From Ferrovibrio sp. (GTDB lineage Bacteria; Pseudomonadota; Alphaproteobacteria; Ferrovibrionales; Ferrovibrionaceae), in the NCBI RefSeq assembly GCF_029255545.1, contig NZ_JANLJJ010000042.1, forward strand, positions 14,913 through 57,579: a stretch of DNA of 42,667 nucleotides, given 5' to 3'. The translations under genes were made by a program, and so were the position numbers. The notes beneath the pieces are model-generated. The model saw only the letters and a list, made by a program, of their open reading frames with translations, searched no databases and was not told the DNA's origin. This document shows, in pieces, positions 35,467-42,667 of this stretch (the first letter of the stretch is position 1; each line of letters begins with the position of its first letter).

Positions 35467-35649
35467 ATGTTCAAATCCAACCTGCTCGCCGGACTGATCG
35501 GCATCGCGCTGATGTGCGCGTTCCTCGGCATCATGATCGCCTGGGTCAAGGCGCTGCCGCTGATCATCATCTGGGTCGGCGTCATGCTTATGATGATCTA
35601 CGATTTCATCAAGACCATGCGCGAGATTCACCGCAATTCCAGCAACTGA
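35467..35649 (+). CDS. Small two-helix membrane protein in the TRAP/amidase operon
   Basis: I do not recognise this 60-residue protein. It has a short basic start (MFKSN), two hydrophobic helices (about 6-26, LLAGLIGIALMCAFLGIMIAW, and 30-46, LPLIIIWVGVMLMMIYDF), and a charged C-terminal tail (KTMREIHRNSSN). By the positive-inside rule both ends are cytoplasmic. GGGAG precedes ATG 35467. It lies 17 bases after the amidase and 14 before the aldolase gene, so it is part of the operon and is unlikely to be a chance frame. A role as accessory part of the TRAP permease, or as membrane anchor for the enzymes, is guesswork. Confidence 0.75.
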   Translation: MFKSNLLAGLIGIALMCAFLGIMIAWVKALPLIIIWVGVMLMMIYDFIKTMREIHRNSSN

Positions 35650-35663
35650 TCCAGAGAGTAGCC

Positions 35664-36443
35664 ATGCCCCCGCCCGCCACGTCGCTCAAGGCTGTCCCCG
35701 ATATCCGCGCAACCGTATCGGCCGAGGAATGGCAGATCCGCGTCGACCTGGCCGCCGCCTATCGCCTGGTGGCGCATTATGGCTGGGACGACCTGATCTT
35801 TACCCATATCTCCGCCCGCGTGCCGGGGCCGCAGGAGCATTTCCTGATCAATCCCTATGGCTGGATGTTCCACGAGATCACGGCATCCTCGCTGGTGAAG
35901 GTGGATCTGGAGGGCAACATCGTCTCGCCCACCGACAACATCATTAATCCCGCCGGCTTCACCATCCATTCCGCCGTGCATGCGGCGCGCCACGACGTGG
36001 GCTGTGTGCTGCACCTGCATACCGGCGACGGTATCGCGGTTTCGGCCATGGCCGAGGGCCTGCTGCCGCTGAGCCAGACCGCCATGGTGGCCCTGAGCAA
36101 CCTGAGCTACCACGAGTTCGAGGGCATCGCGCTGAACCTGGACGAGCGTGAGCGTCTGGTGGCCGATCTGGGCATGAACAACCTGATGATCCTGCGCAAC
36201 CACGGCACGCTGGCCTGCGGCAAGACCGTGGCCCAGGCCTTCCTCAACATCCACGTGCTGGAACGGGCCTGCCAGGCCCAGGTGCGCGCCCTGGCCGGCG
36301 GCCGGCCGATGCACACGCCGCCGGCGCATGTGCAGGAGGTGGTGAAGGCCCAGGTGCGCGGCATGAAGATCGATGTCAGCGGCCTGGCCTGGGCCGGGCT
36401 GCTGCGTTTGCTGGATGCGAAGGATCCCGGCTACAGGCTCTGA
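35664..36443 (+). CDS. Class II aldolase/adducin family protein
   Basis: The 259-residue product has the fold of zinc-dependent class II aldolases such as fuculose-phosphate aldolase and of the non-enzymatic adducin head. Metal ligands are visible as HLHTGD (about residues 114-119) and LRNHGTLACGK (about 175), with the TNYSLR-like start LVAHYGWDDLIFTHISARVPG and the substrate-loop acid. Many family members lacking a clear phosphate-binding loop act as decarboxylases or lyases on hydroxy acids, so retro-aldol cleavage is only the family default. It ends the TRAP/amidase operon. Its 3' end overlaps the convergent kynureninase-like gene by 13 bases. Confidence 0.88.
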   Translation: MPPPATSLKAVPDIRATVSAEEWQIRVDLAAAYRLVAHYGWDDLIFTHISARVPGPQEHFLINPYGWMFHEITASSLVKVDLEGNIVSPTDNIINPAGFTIHSAVHAARHDVGCVLHLHTGDGIAVSAMAEGLLPLSQTAMVALSNLSYHEFEGIALNLDERERLVADLGMNNLMILRNHGTLACGKTVAQAFLNIHVLERACQAQVRALAGGRPMHTPPAHVQEVVKAQVRGMKIDVSGLAWAGLLRLLDAKDPGYRL

Positions 36444-37615
36444 AGCCGCCGCAGCAGCTCATCCACATCGGCCTGCGTCTGGTGCAGGCCGAAGCCAAAG
36501 CGCAGGCGACGGCCGCGCAGGTCGGTGACGACCTTTGCCTCGGTCAGCCGGCGATGCATCGCCTCGGCATCATCCAGGTCGAAGGTGAGGAAATTGCCGC
36601 GCGCCGGGTTGGTGATCGGCACCACCAGCCACTCGGACGGCAGGAGCCGGGGCAGGCCGGCGACAAATCGCCCCTGCAGGGCCTGGGCATGATCATGGAT
36701 CATCGCCACCGTGATGCCCTGCCCCTGCAGCCAATTCTGCACGGCATTGAAGCGATACAGCCCCGAGGCATCGAAGGTGGCGCCCATGAAACGCCAGCCG
36801 TTTTCCGCATAGGCCACGCGGGCGTCATCGGGCTTGCTCAGCGCGCCGAAGGCGGCATACCAGCCGGTATCGCGCGGCCGTGCGCCCCAACCCGGCGGGC
36901 AATGCATGAAACATACACCCTCGCCCGCCATGGCGTATTTGTAGCCGCCAGCCAGATAGAAGGCCCGCGCCTCGAATGCCGACCAGTCGACCGGTCGCGC
37001 CATGAAGGCGTGGTAGCCATCCACCGCCAGCAATGCATCGCCGGCAGCCGCCACGATCTCATCCAGCGCCGTCACGGCGAAACCGGAATTGAAGAACACC
37101 TGACTGAGATAGATCAGGTCGAATCCGGCGCGGGCCGCTTCCGCGAACCGCGCCGCGAAGCTGTCGAACGGCTCAGCAGCCACGCGCTGCACCTGCGCCA
37201 GGCCGTCTTCCTCCAAGCGGGCGATCTGGCGCGTGAAGGAATGGAACTCGCTGTTGCTGGTCAGCACCCGCACCGGCCGCTCCGCCGGGCAGCAGGACAG
37301 CAGCCGCATCAGCAACTCGTGGGTGTTCGGCGCAAAGACGACACTCGTTGGATCGCTTAAATTGAGGTGCCAGGCGACATGCCCCTGCGCTGCGGGCAGC
37401 ACCGCGCCCAGGATATGCTCCCATTTGCCGTCGATCAGGCGGGCGGCATCGTCCCAGGCCTGTTGGTGGGCGTCGCGACTGACATCAGGCCAGGGATGAT
37501 GGCTGTGGGCGGCGAAATGCAGGCGTTGCGGGTCGCTGCTTAAGAAACGGCTGAAATGGGATTTCAGGTCGAGCAAGGCAGGTATCCCGCTTTTCGCCCT
37601 TTCCGTGCCGGGCAT
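36431..37615 (-). CDS. Class V aminotransferase-fold PLP enzyme, probable kynureninase-like
   Basis: The 394-residue protein is a fold-type I PLP enzyme of the class V group. The cofactor residues are seen in AVDGYHAF (Asp 199, His 202) and LAGGYKYAMAGEG (Schiff-base Lys 226); SNSEFHSF near residue 120 lies where the aromatic stacking residue is expected. It is divergent from tryptophan 2,3-dioxygenase with 37 bases between the starts. Kynureninase, which cleaves kynurenine to anthranilate and alanine, acts two steps later in that path, so the pairing supports this role. Direct assignment is not certain, because class V also holds cysteine desulfurases and lyases. No ribosome-binding site precedes ATG 37615; a TTG at 37576 is an alternative start. 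Confidence 0.75.
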   Translation of the reverse strand: MPGTERAKSGIPALLDLKSHFSRFLSSDPQRLHFAAHSHHPWPDVSRDAHQQAWDDAARLIDGKWEHILGAVLPAAQGHVAWHLNLSDPTSVVFAPNTHELLMRLLSCCPAERPVRVLTSNSEFHSFTRQIARLEEDGLAQVQRVAAEPFDSFAARFAEAARAGFDLIYLSQVFFNSGFAVTALDEIVAAAGDALLAVDGYHAFMARPVDWSAFEARAFYLAGGYKYAMAGEGVCFMHCPPGWGARPRDTGWYAAFGALSKPDDARVAYAENGWRFMGATFDASGLYRFNAVQNWLQGQGITVAMIHDHAQALQGRFVAGLPRLLPSEWLVVPITNPARGNFLTFDLDDAEAMHRRLTEAKVVTDLRGRRLRFGFGLHQTQADVDELLRRLQSL

Positions 37616-37618
37616 GAT

Positions 37619-37634
37619 ATTTTAAGCTTAAAAT
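37619..37634. promoter_or_regulatory. 16-bp AT-rich palindrome between the tryptophan-catabolism genes
   Basis: ATTTTAAGCTTAAAAT is a perfect 16-bp palindrome in the 37-base gap between divergent starts. It stands out as pure A/T around AGCT in G+C-rich DNA. It lies at once before the kynureninase-like ATG and 18 bases before the dioxygenase ATG, so a bound protein could affect both. Candidate operator. Confidence 0.6.
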
Positions 37635-37652
37635 TATTTGCGGAGCAAGCCC

Positions 37653-38471
37653 ATGACCACCGACAGCATCCAGACCGATTTCTCCGACCGGATGAGCTAT
37701 GGCGACTACCTGAAGCTCGACACCCTGCTGGCGGCCCAGCAGCCGCTTTCGGCCGAGCATGACGAATTGCTGTTCATCGTCATCCACCAGGTGCAGGAAT
37801 TATGGATGAAACTGCTCAATCGCGAGCTGGATTCCGCGATTGACCATATCCGCGCCGACGAACTGGGCCCCTCGTTCAAATGCCTCTCCCGCGTTTCGCG
37901 CGTGCAGATGCAACTGATCCAGGCCTGGGACGTGCTCGCCACCATGACGCCGGCGGATTACCTGCGTTTCCGCCCGGTGCTGGGCTCGTCTTCCGGCTTC
38001 CAGTCCTGGCAATATCGCCTGATCGAATTCAAGCTCGGCGCCAAGAACGCGCTGATGCTCAAACCCCACCGCCACCGCGCCGACATCTTCGCCCGCCTGC
38101 AGGCCGCTTTTGATGCCCCCAGCATTTACGACGAAGCCCTGCGCCTGATGGCGCGCCGCGGCCTGGCCGTGCCGGCCGATGTGCTGAACCGCGACGTGAC
38201 CAAACCGCATGAGGCCGATCCGCGCATCGAGGCGTTGTGGCAGATCGTCTACCGCGAATCCGAAACCCATTTCGATCTCTACGAGATGGCCGAGGAGCTG
38301 GTCGATGTCGAGGACAGCTTCCAGCAATGGCGCTTCCGCCACATGAAGACGGTAGAGCGCATCATCGGCATGCGGCCCGGCACCGGCGGCAGCGCCGGCG
38401 TGGCCTATCTGCGCCAGGCGCTGGAACGCAGCTTCTTCCCCGAGCTGTGGTCGGTGCGCACGAAACTCTGA
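37653..38471 (+). CDS. kynA: Tryptophan 2,3-dioxygenase
   Basis: The 272-residue heme enzyme opens the indole ring of L-tryptophan to N-formylkynurenine, the first step of the kynurenine path. Family blocks are complete: [28 protein letters not shown] with the distal active-site His 45, [14 protein letters not shown], and [23 protein letters not shown] with the heme-ligand His 230 and the substrate-binding Thr 244. Length is typical (270-290). ATG 37653 is chosen over the TTG at 37638 because CGGAG lies seven bases before it. A kynurenine formamidase gene is not in the window, and the amidase at 34103 is not of that family. Convergent with the AEC permease. Confidence 0.96.
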   Translation: MTTDSIQTDFSDRMSYGDYLKLDTLLAAQQPLSAEHDELLFIVIHQVQELWMKLLNRELDSAIDHIRADELGPSFKCLSRVSRVQMQLIQAWDVLATMTPADYLRFRPVLGSSSGFQSWQYRLIEFKLGAKNALMLKPHRHRADIFARLQAAFDAPSIYDEALRLMARRGLAVPADVLNRDVTKPHEADPRIEALWQIVYRESETHFDLYEMAEELVDVEDSFQQWRFRHMKTVERIIGMRPGTGGSAGVAYLRQALERSFFPELWSVRTKL

Positions 38472-38478
38472 TCCGGCC

Positions 38479-39417
38479 TCAATAGGCCGTAAACAGCACC
38501 ATGAAAGCCGACACGGTGATCGTGGCGATCATCGTCGTCACCAGGATGGTGCTGGAGGTGCGCTGCACGTAGGTATTCGTGGCGGTGGCGAGGATATAAA
38601 CATTCGCCGCCGTCGGCATGGAGGCCTGGATCACCGCCACGGCGGTGAGGAACGGATCGAGCTTCAGCACATAGGCCGCCAGCATCCAGACCAGCAGCGG
38701 ATGGATCGCCAGCTTGCCGATGGCGGTGAGCGTCACCTGTTCCAGCCCCTCCGAGATCGGCCGGCCGACCAGCGTGAGGCCCAGCGCGAACAGCGCGCAA
38801 GGCGCCGAGGCATCCGACAGCAGCTTGAGCAGCGCATACAGCGGCACCGGCAAATGCCAGCCGATCAGGCCCCAGATCAGGCCGGCAAAGGTGGAGAGGA
38901 TCAGCGGATTGCGGCTCATACCGATCGCCACCTTGCGGAAGATCGCACCCAGCGAGGCATGGCCGCCCGCGCTGCCCTCGATGATCGCGGTCGTGATCGG
39001 GATCAGCAGGATATGGTCGAACACGATCACCAGCACGGCCGGCAGCACGGCGGCATCGCCGAACAGCGTGACCAGAATGGGCAGGCCCATGAAGCCGACA
39101 TTGCCGAAGGATGCGCCCATGCCCTGCACGGCGCGCTCGCCCCACTTCATCGGAAACAGCAAGCGGCTCAGGCCCACCACCAGGCCATAGGCCATCAACC
39201 CGCCGCCGGTATAGGCGGCAACGAATTTCGGGTCGAAAGCCTCGAAGACCGGGGCTTCCGACATCTTGAGGAACAGCATTGCCGGCAGGGCGAACCAGAT
39301 CACGAAGGCATTCAGGCCCAGATAAGCCTGGGCGGTGATCAGTTTTGTATAGCCGGCGGCATAGCCGGTGAAGATCAGGCCGAAAAACGGCAGCGAGACG
39401 TTGAGCAGGGTTTCCAT
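38479..39417 (-). CDS. AEC (auxin efflux carrier) family permease
   Basis: The 312-residue membrane protein fits the ten-helix AEC/bile-acid-sodium-symporter fold. Marks of the family are the N-terminal FFGLIFTGYAAGY, the mid-protein GASFGNVGFMGLPI with conserved Asn-Gly turn (about residues 102-115), and in the second half SMPTAANVYILAT. Bacterial AEC members carry malate, malonate or similar dicarboxylates and other small anions; the cargo here is not known. It is the last gene of a four-gene minus-strand run (crotonase, TetR, triple hot-dog protein, permease), 25 bases after the previous stop. A small 6-bp hairpin spans its stop codon. Confidence 0.9.
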   Translation of the reverse strand: METLLNVSLPFFGLIFTGYAAGYTKLITAQAYLGLNAFVIWFALPAMLFLKMSEAPVFEAFDPKFVAAYTGGGLMAYGLVVGLSRLLFPMKWGERAVQGMGASFGNVGFMGLPILVTLFGDAAVLPAVLVIVFDHILLIPITTAIIEGSAGGHASLGAIFRKVAIGMSRNPLILSTFAGLIWGLIGWHLPVPLYALLKLLSDASAPCALFALGLTLVGRPISEGLEQVTLTAIGKLAIHPLLVWMLAAYVLKLDPFLTAVAVIQASMPTAANVYILATATNTYVQRTSSTILVTTMIATITVSAFMVLFTAY

Positions 39418-39442
39418 GCCGCGCCGCCCTTCCCTCGTTCGC

Positions 39443-40807
39443 CTATTCCACCGGCTGCGGCGTCACCAGCCGCGTGGAAAACGACTGCCGCACATGATCG
39501 GGCATCACGATGGACTTGCGGGCCTTCAGGTCGAACAGCACGGCGATGATCTCGGCACGCGCCAGCGGCTGGCGCGTGTTGCTGTCGAGCAGGAAATGGC
39601 AGAAGCGCCAGGTCTTTTCCCGCAGCTCAAGCATGCCGGTGCGGGTGTAATAGGCATCACCGACATGTAGCGGCTGGAAATAGTCGATAGTGTAATCCAG
39701 CGCGGCAGAGCCCAGGCCCTGCTGGCGCATCTGCTCGGCGGTCATGTCGCCGCCAGCCAGCATGTTGCCGGCCGCCTCCGAGAAACGCGCGATATAGAAT
39801 CGCGTCGCCATGCGGCCGGTCTCTTCCGCTTCCCACTTGTCCACCGAACCACGGCAGGTCTCGAACATGCCTTCCACCGGAGCGGATGGCGGCGGCAGGC
39901 TGCCGGTCGGGCCGGGCGGCGGCGGCGCCACAAGCTGCGCGGCCAGTTTCCCGGCCGCCTGTTTCACATCGGCCGGCAGGGCAAACGCGCCGCTGCCATC
40001 CAGCGCGTCGAGGATCACGGTCGCTTCGCAGGTGGCCGACAATGTGCCGGTCTCGTCCTCGTAGAGCTCGTGATACAGATGCAGGCGGTCGGCTTCCACG
40101 GCACGGATACCGCTGCGCAGGCGCAGCACCGCACCCTCGTGGTTTTCGCGCTTGAACTGGATGCGATGCTTCAGCGGCCGCACCGCCACCCTGTCGGTGC
40201 GGCGGCGCGTCGGACCATAACCAAGCGCCAGCAGCACCTGCTTCTCGGCTTCGGCGAAACGCGCGAGATAGAACTGTACGTTCAGATGCCCCATGTGATC
40301 GCATTCCCAGGGCTGCACCGGCGCGCGGCCGCTGGGCACGAAACCCTGTTCTGCCGGCGGCAGGGCCACCGCGCCGGCCGGCTCCTCGCCGCTGACCCGC
40401 AGCGTTTCAAAACCAGCCTGGATATCGGCCGGCAGCGGCACGGATTTGCGCTGCTCCAGGTCGAAGCACAAGCCGAGCACATCGGCCTGCATGCAAAGCG
40501 CACCGCTTTCGGCATTGTACAGCCGATGCTGAAACCGGATCTTGCGCCCTTCGGCCGAGCGCACGCCGCTTTCCACCCGGATCATGTCGCCGGCATGCAA
40601 CTCGCTCAGGTATTTCATCTCGGCATTCACCGCGACGATGCCCAGCTTGTGCTCAAGAAAAGCCTTCTGCCCGAAGCCCGCCGCCAGCATCGCGCTGGCT
40701 GCCGCGTCGCTGACGCGGGCGGTATAGAACTGCACGTTCATGTGGCCATACTGGTCGCATTCCGTGGCGGCGACGGAGCCGCGGTAGGTCTCGACAAAAC
40801 TGCTCAC
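39443..40807 (-). CDS. Triple hot-dog-domain acyl-CoA thioesterase-like protein
   Basis: The 454-residue protein holds three tandem 4HBT hot-dog domains. Each begins with a related motif: ECDQYGHMNVQFY (16-28, Asp 18), ECDHMGHLNVQFY (168-180, Asp 170) and EAEETGRMATRFY (326-338), and each ends with a similar strand and tail (FDLEQRKSVPLPADI, ALDGSGAFALPADV, FDLKARKSIVMPDHV). Asp in the first motif is the catalytic residue of 4-hydroxybenzoyl-CoA thioesterases. Domains 1 and 2 keep Asp-His-Asn; in domain 3 these are Glu 328, Arg 332 and Ala 334, so it has probably lost activity. A Pro-rich linker (294-311) leads to domain 3. The start is a GTG. Such enzymes release CoA from acyl-CoAs; usual members have one or two domains. 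Confidence 0.88.
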   Translation of the reverse strand: MSSFVETYRGSVAATECDQYGHMNVQFYTARVSDAAASAMLAAGFGQKAFLEHKLGIVAVNAEMKYLSELHAGDMIRVESGVRSAEGRKIRFQHRLYNAESGALCMQADVLGLCFDLEQRKSVPLPADIQAGFETLRVSGEEPAGAVALPPAEQGFVPSGRAPVQPWECDHMGHLNVQFYLARFAEAEKQVLLALGYGPTRRRTDRVAVRPLKHRIQFKRENHEGAVLRLRSGIRAVEADRLHLYHELYEDETGTLSATCEATVILDALDGSGAFALPADVKQAAGKLAAQLVAPPPPGPTGSLPPPSAPVEGMFETCRGSVDKWEAEETGRMATRFYIARFSEAAGNMLAGGDMTAEQMRQQGLGSAALDYTIDYFQPLHVGDAYYTRTGMLELREKTWRFCHFLLDSNTRQPLARAEIIAVLFDLKARKSIVMPDHVRQSFSTRLVTPQPVE

Positions 40808-40874
40808 GGGAAACTCTCTCGGGTCGGGCTATGTTTTTTATGCCGGGCCATGTTCGCCCGTCAGGGGCCGCTAT

Positions 40875-41528
40875 TCAAGCACCGGAACGCAGCCGGCGGG
40901 CCAGGCTTTCCACGGCCCGGCGCACCACGGCCTCGCCGTCATCGCCCAGCACCTTCAGGCGGCCGGTGACCTCCAGCATAAGCGCGCCGGTGATGGCGGC
41001 CGCCAGTGACACCGTCTCGGCCTTCAGCGCCTCAGGCGGCAACGGCGCCAGCCGGCGGATGCCGTCGCCCATCACGGTGTAGCACTGGATCAGACGGCCG
41101 TTCAGCAGGCGATCCAGTTCGGGATTGAGGCCCATGGGCTTCAGACCCTGGGACAGGTATAGGCCGAGATGGAGGTCGTCGGGCCGGTCGCGGTAGAAGC
41201 CGTAGAAGGCCAGCGCGGCGGCCAGCAGGTGATCCTCGGCCGAGGCTTTCGCCACAGCCTCGCGCAGGTGCTTCAGCAGGTCGGCCAGCGAGCCGGCCAG
41301 CATGTCGGCATAGAGCGCTTCCTTGCCGGGATAATGCAGATACACCGTGCCGACAGCCACGCCGGCCTCAGCCGCGATGGCGCGCAGGGTGGCGCCATCC
41401 AGCCCGTCACGGGCAAAAATGGCGCGCGCGGCCTGCAGGATGGCGTCGCGCTTGAATGCCTTCACCGCGCCGCGGCGCTTTTGCTTCGCGGCAGCGGTGT
41501 CGGCATTGGCGGTCGTCTCAGCGGGCAT
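40875..41528 (-). CDS. TetR-family transcriptional regulator
   Basis: The 217-residue protein has a TetR-type DNA-binding domain at about residues 25-71 ([51 protein letters not shown]), where the helix-turn-helix is [18 protein letters not shown] basic extension rich in Ala and Lys precedes it. The rest is the helical ligand-binding and dimer domain. It overlaps the crotonase stop by 11 bases and is followed by the thioesterase-like gene, so it is in the operon it probably controls. The likely operator is the repeat cluster at 42405-42429. An acyl-CoA or free acid is the reasonable guess for its ligand, from the neighbours. Confidence 0.92.
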   Translation of the reverse strand: MPAETTANADTAAAKQKRRGAVKAFKRDAILQAARAIFARDGLDGATLRAIAAEAGVAVGTVYLHYPGKEALYADMLAGSLADLLKHLREAVAKASAEDHLLAAALAFYGFYRDRPDDLHLGLYLSQGLKPMGLNPELDRLLNGRLIQCYTVMGDGIRRLAPLPPEALKAETVSLAAAITGALMLEVTGRLKVLGDDGEAVVRRAVESLARRLRSGA

Positions 41529-42369
41529 TCTTCCAGGCCAGCGGGTCGCCGCCGTCGCGTTCCTTCACGGCGGCCTTGAAGCCGATCTGTTCGCAGCGCG
41601 CCTTGAACGCCACGCCCTCGGGTGAATGCCGCGTGATGCCATCGAACAGTGTCGCCAGCGTCTGGGTCGAGTTCAGGCCCATATTGTCATAGGCCTGATT
41701 GACCATCATTTTCTGCATCATCAGCTGGTTCTTCGGCACGCTGGCGATGCGCGCCAGCAGAGCCTCCACATGGGCATCCAGATCGGCTTCCGGCACGGCG
41801 TCGATCACCAGGCCGTATTCCTTGGCCGTTTTGCCGTCGATCAGGTCGCCAGTCAGCAGCATGCGTTTGGCTTTCTCGGCCCCTAAGCGATAGACCCACA
41901 TCGCCGTGGTAGGGCAGCCCCAGATGCGTGCCGGCGGATAGCCGATCCTGGCGTCTTCCGCCATCACCACCAGGTCGCAGCACAGGGCGATGTCGCTGCC
42001 GCCGGCCACGGCAAAGCCGCGCACCTTGGCCACCACGGGTTTGAGCGAGCGCCAGAGGCTGAAATAGCAATCGGTGGCGTGCCGCATCCACTGGTAATCC
42101 ACCAGCGGGTCCCAGGGCATGTCCTGGCTACCCTTCACCGGGCGCGGCGCCTCGGCATATTCCTTGAGATCATAGCCCGAGCAGAAGGCTCGCCCCGCGC
42201 CGGTCAGCGCGATCACATGCACATCGTCATCCCGGTTGGCGCGCTCCACGGCGGCTCGTAGCAGGTCGGGCGTCTCTTCATGGATGGCGTTCAGGTGTTC
42301 GGGCCGGTTCAGGGTGATGCGGGCGATGCGGCCGTCGCGATCGTACAAAACGATGGGTTCTGTCGTCAT
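41518..42369 (-). CDS. Crotonase/enoyl-CoA hydratase family protein lacking both hydratase glutamates
   Basis: The 283-residue protein has the crotonase fold: [14 protein letters not shown] at the N-terminus, [15 protein letters not shown] for CoA binding, and the oxyanion-hole region [17 protein letters not shown]. In hydratases two glutamates act as acid/base, one in the GGCEL motif and one in the GxPE motif. Here these read GGSDI (Asp 126) and GYPPARIWG (Pro 146), so simple enoyl-CoA hydration is doubtful; isomerase, hydrolase or another crotonase chemistry is possible. A strong GGAGGAAG precedes ATG 42369. It is the first gene of the operon with the TetR regulator, thioesterase-like protein and AEC permease. 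Confidence 0.88.
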   Translation of the reverse strand: MTTEPIVLYDRDGRIARITLNRPEHLNAIHEETPDLLRAAVERANRDDDVHVIALTGAGRAFCSGYDLKEYAEAPRPVKGSQDMPWDPLVDYQWMRHATDCYFSLWRSLKPVVAKVRGFAVAGGSDIALCCDLVVMAEDARIGYPPARIWGCPTTAMWVYRLGAEKAKRMLLTGDLIDGKTAKEYGLVIDAVPEADLDAHVEALLARIASVPKNQLMMQKMMVNQAYDNMGLNSTQTLATLFDGITRHSPEGVAFKARCEQIGFKAAVKERDGGDPLAWKNAR

Positions 42370-42404
42370 GGCTTCCTCCGGCTTATGAAGGAAACCGTAT
42401 CATC

Positions 42405-42429
42405 GTTCATAAAAATGAACAATGTTCAT
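42405..42429. promoter_or_regulatory. Triple half-site operator, probably for the TetR regulator
   Basis: Three alternating half-sites follow each other: GTTCAT (42405-42410), ATGAAC (42415-42420) and GTTCAT (42424-42429). The last two form a near-perfect 7-1-7 palindrome, ATGAACAATGTTCAT; the first two a 6-4-6 repeat. The cluster is 36 bases before the crotonase ATG, where a promoter would lie, and overlaps the end of the GNAT gene. Confidence 0.7.
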
Positions 42430-42667
42430 AATTTCAGTTCACGGTAGCGCACATCCGGCATGGGATTGTCATAATATGGCGGAATATCGCGAAATTCCAA
42501 TGCATCATAAATCCGGTTGGCCGCCACCATGCGGCGCAGGGTATCCAGCCGCATCAGCCGATAGCCCAGCCGCCGGGCCTCCGCGATCACCGCATCGGCC
42601 AGCAGGCGGCCAAGATTGTGGCCTCGGCCAGCCGGGTCGACATACAGCCGCTTCATTTCGCAGATAC
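42426..42667 (-). CDS. GNAT-family N-acetyltransferase (partial, C-terminal part)
   Basis: The frame runs without a stop from the right edge to TGA at 42426, giving the last 79 or so residues; the start lies outside the window. The visible part has the acetyl-CoA pyrophosphate-binding motif A of the Gcn5-related fold, CEMKRLYVDPAGRGHNLGRLL, in which R/QxxGxG/A appears as RGHNLG, then helix AEARRLGYRLMRLDT and the C-terminal NRIYDALEFRDIPPYYDNP. It would transfer an acetyl group from acetyl-CoA to an amine. The internal Met near the edge is not the start, because the conserved strand begins before it. The stop overlaps the putative TetR operator. Confidence 0.85.
   Translation of the reverse strand, partial: ICEMKRLYVDPAGRGHNLGRLLADAVIAEARRLGYRLMRLDTLRRMVAANRIYDALEFRDIPPYYDNPMPDVRYRELKL

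Overview
The window is dense, G+C-rich bacterial chromosome with almost no intergenic space. Gene content and gene style (UbiH-type ubiquinone hydroxylase, class II GlpX, a TRAP transporter, DUF1194, TIGR02186 and DUF962 proteins, a large acyl-CoA gene repertoire) point to a free-living, aerobic, heterotrophic alphaproteobacterium, probably Rhodospirillales-like. That placement is an inference from gene families only. I see no tRNA, rRNA, CRISPR array, insertion sequence, phage gene or origin, and no stretch over 300 bases lacks a gene.

Layout. 1-1467: a ubiquinone-biosynthesis hydroxylase cut by the left edge, divergent from a secreted DUF1194 (VWA-like) protein. 1597-5906: a central-carbon cluster glpX-pgm-pgi (fructose-1,6-bisphosphatase, phosphoglucomutase, glucose-6-phosphate isomerase), i.e. 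gluconeogenic flow towards glucose phosphates. 5966-10921: an accessory block with a class III cyclase-fold protein, a two-module pentapeptide-repeat protein, and a translationally coupled pair of proteins I do not recognise. 11005-17602: a NUDIX hydrolase, a cytochrome P450, a lone molybdopterin subunit of the xanthine/CO dehydrogenase family, an MFS permease and an acyl-CoA dehydrogenase. 17671-19942: a TIGR02186 protein coupled to a TauE/SafE permease, then a DUF962 (Mpo1-like) membrane protein.

20109-30590 is the largest coherent unit: a MerR-family regulator (LiuR-like) with a good inverted-repeat operator at its own promoter, then six beta-oxidation genes on the same strand: thiolase, dehydrogenase-hydratase, two acyl-CoA dehydrogenases, second thiolase, second hydratase-dehydrogenase. 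It holds two sets of enzymes whose bifunctional proteins have opposite domain orders. A strong intrinsic terminator closes it at 30613-30640.

30872-36443 is a probable uptake-and-catabolism operon: Tat-exported TRAP binding protein, small and large TRAP permeases, an amidase, a 60-residue two-helix membrane protein and a class II aldolase-family protein. 36431-38471 pairs a kynureninase-like PLP enzyme divergently with tryptophan 2,3-dioxygenase around a 16-bp perfect palindrome. 38479-42369 (minus strand) reads as one operon: a crotonase lacking both hydratase glutamates, a TetR regulator, a thioesterase-like protein with three tandem hot-dog domains, and an AEC-family permease. A triple half-site operator lies in front of it. 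A GNAT acetyltransferase is cut by the right edge.

The items most worth a second look are the triple hot-dog protein with its degenerate third domain, the degenerate cyclase-fold protein, the unrecognised coupled gene pair at 8400-10921, the TetR and MerR operators, and the TRAP/amidase/aldolase operon with its small membrane protein. I found no clearly new defence or mobile system.
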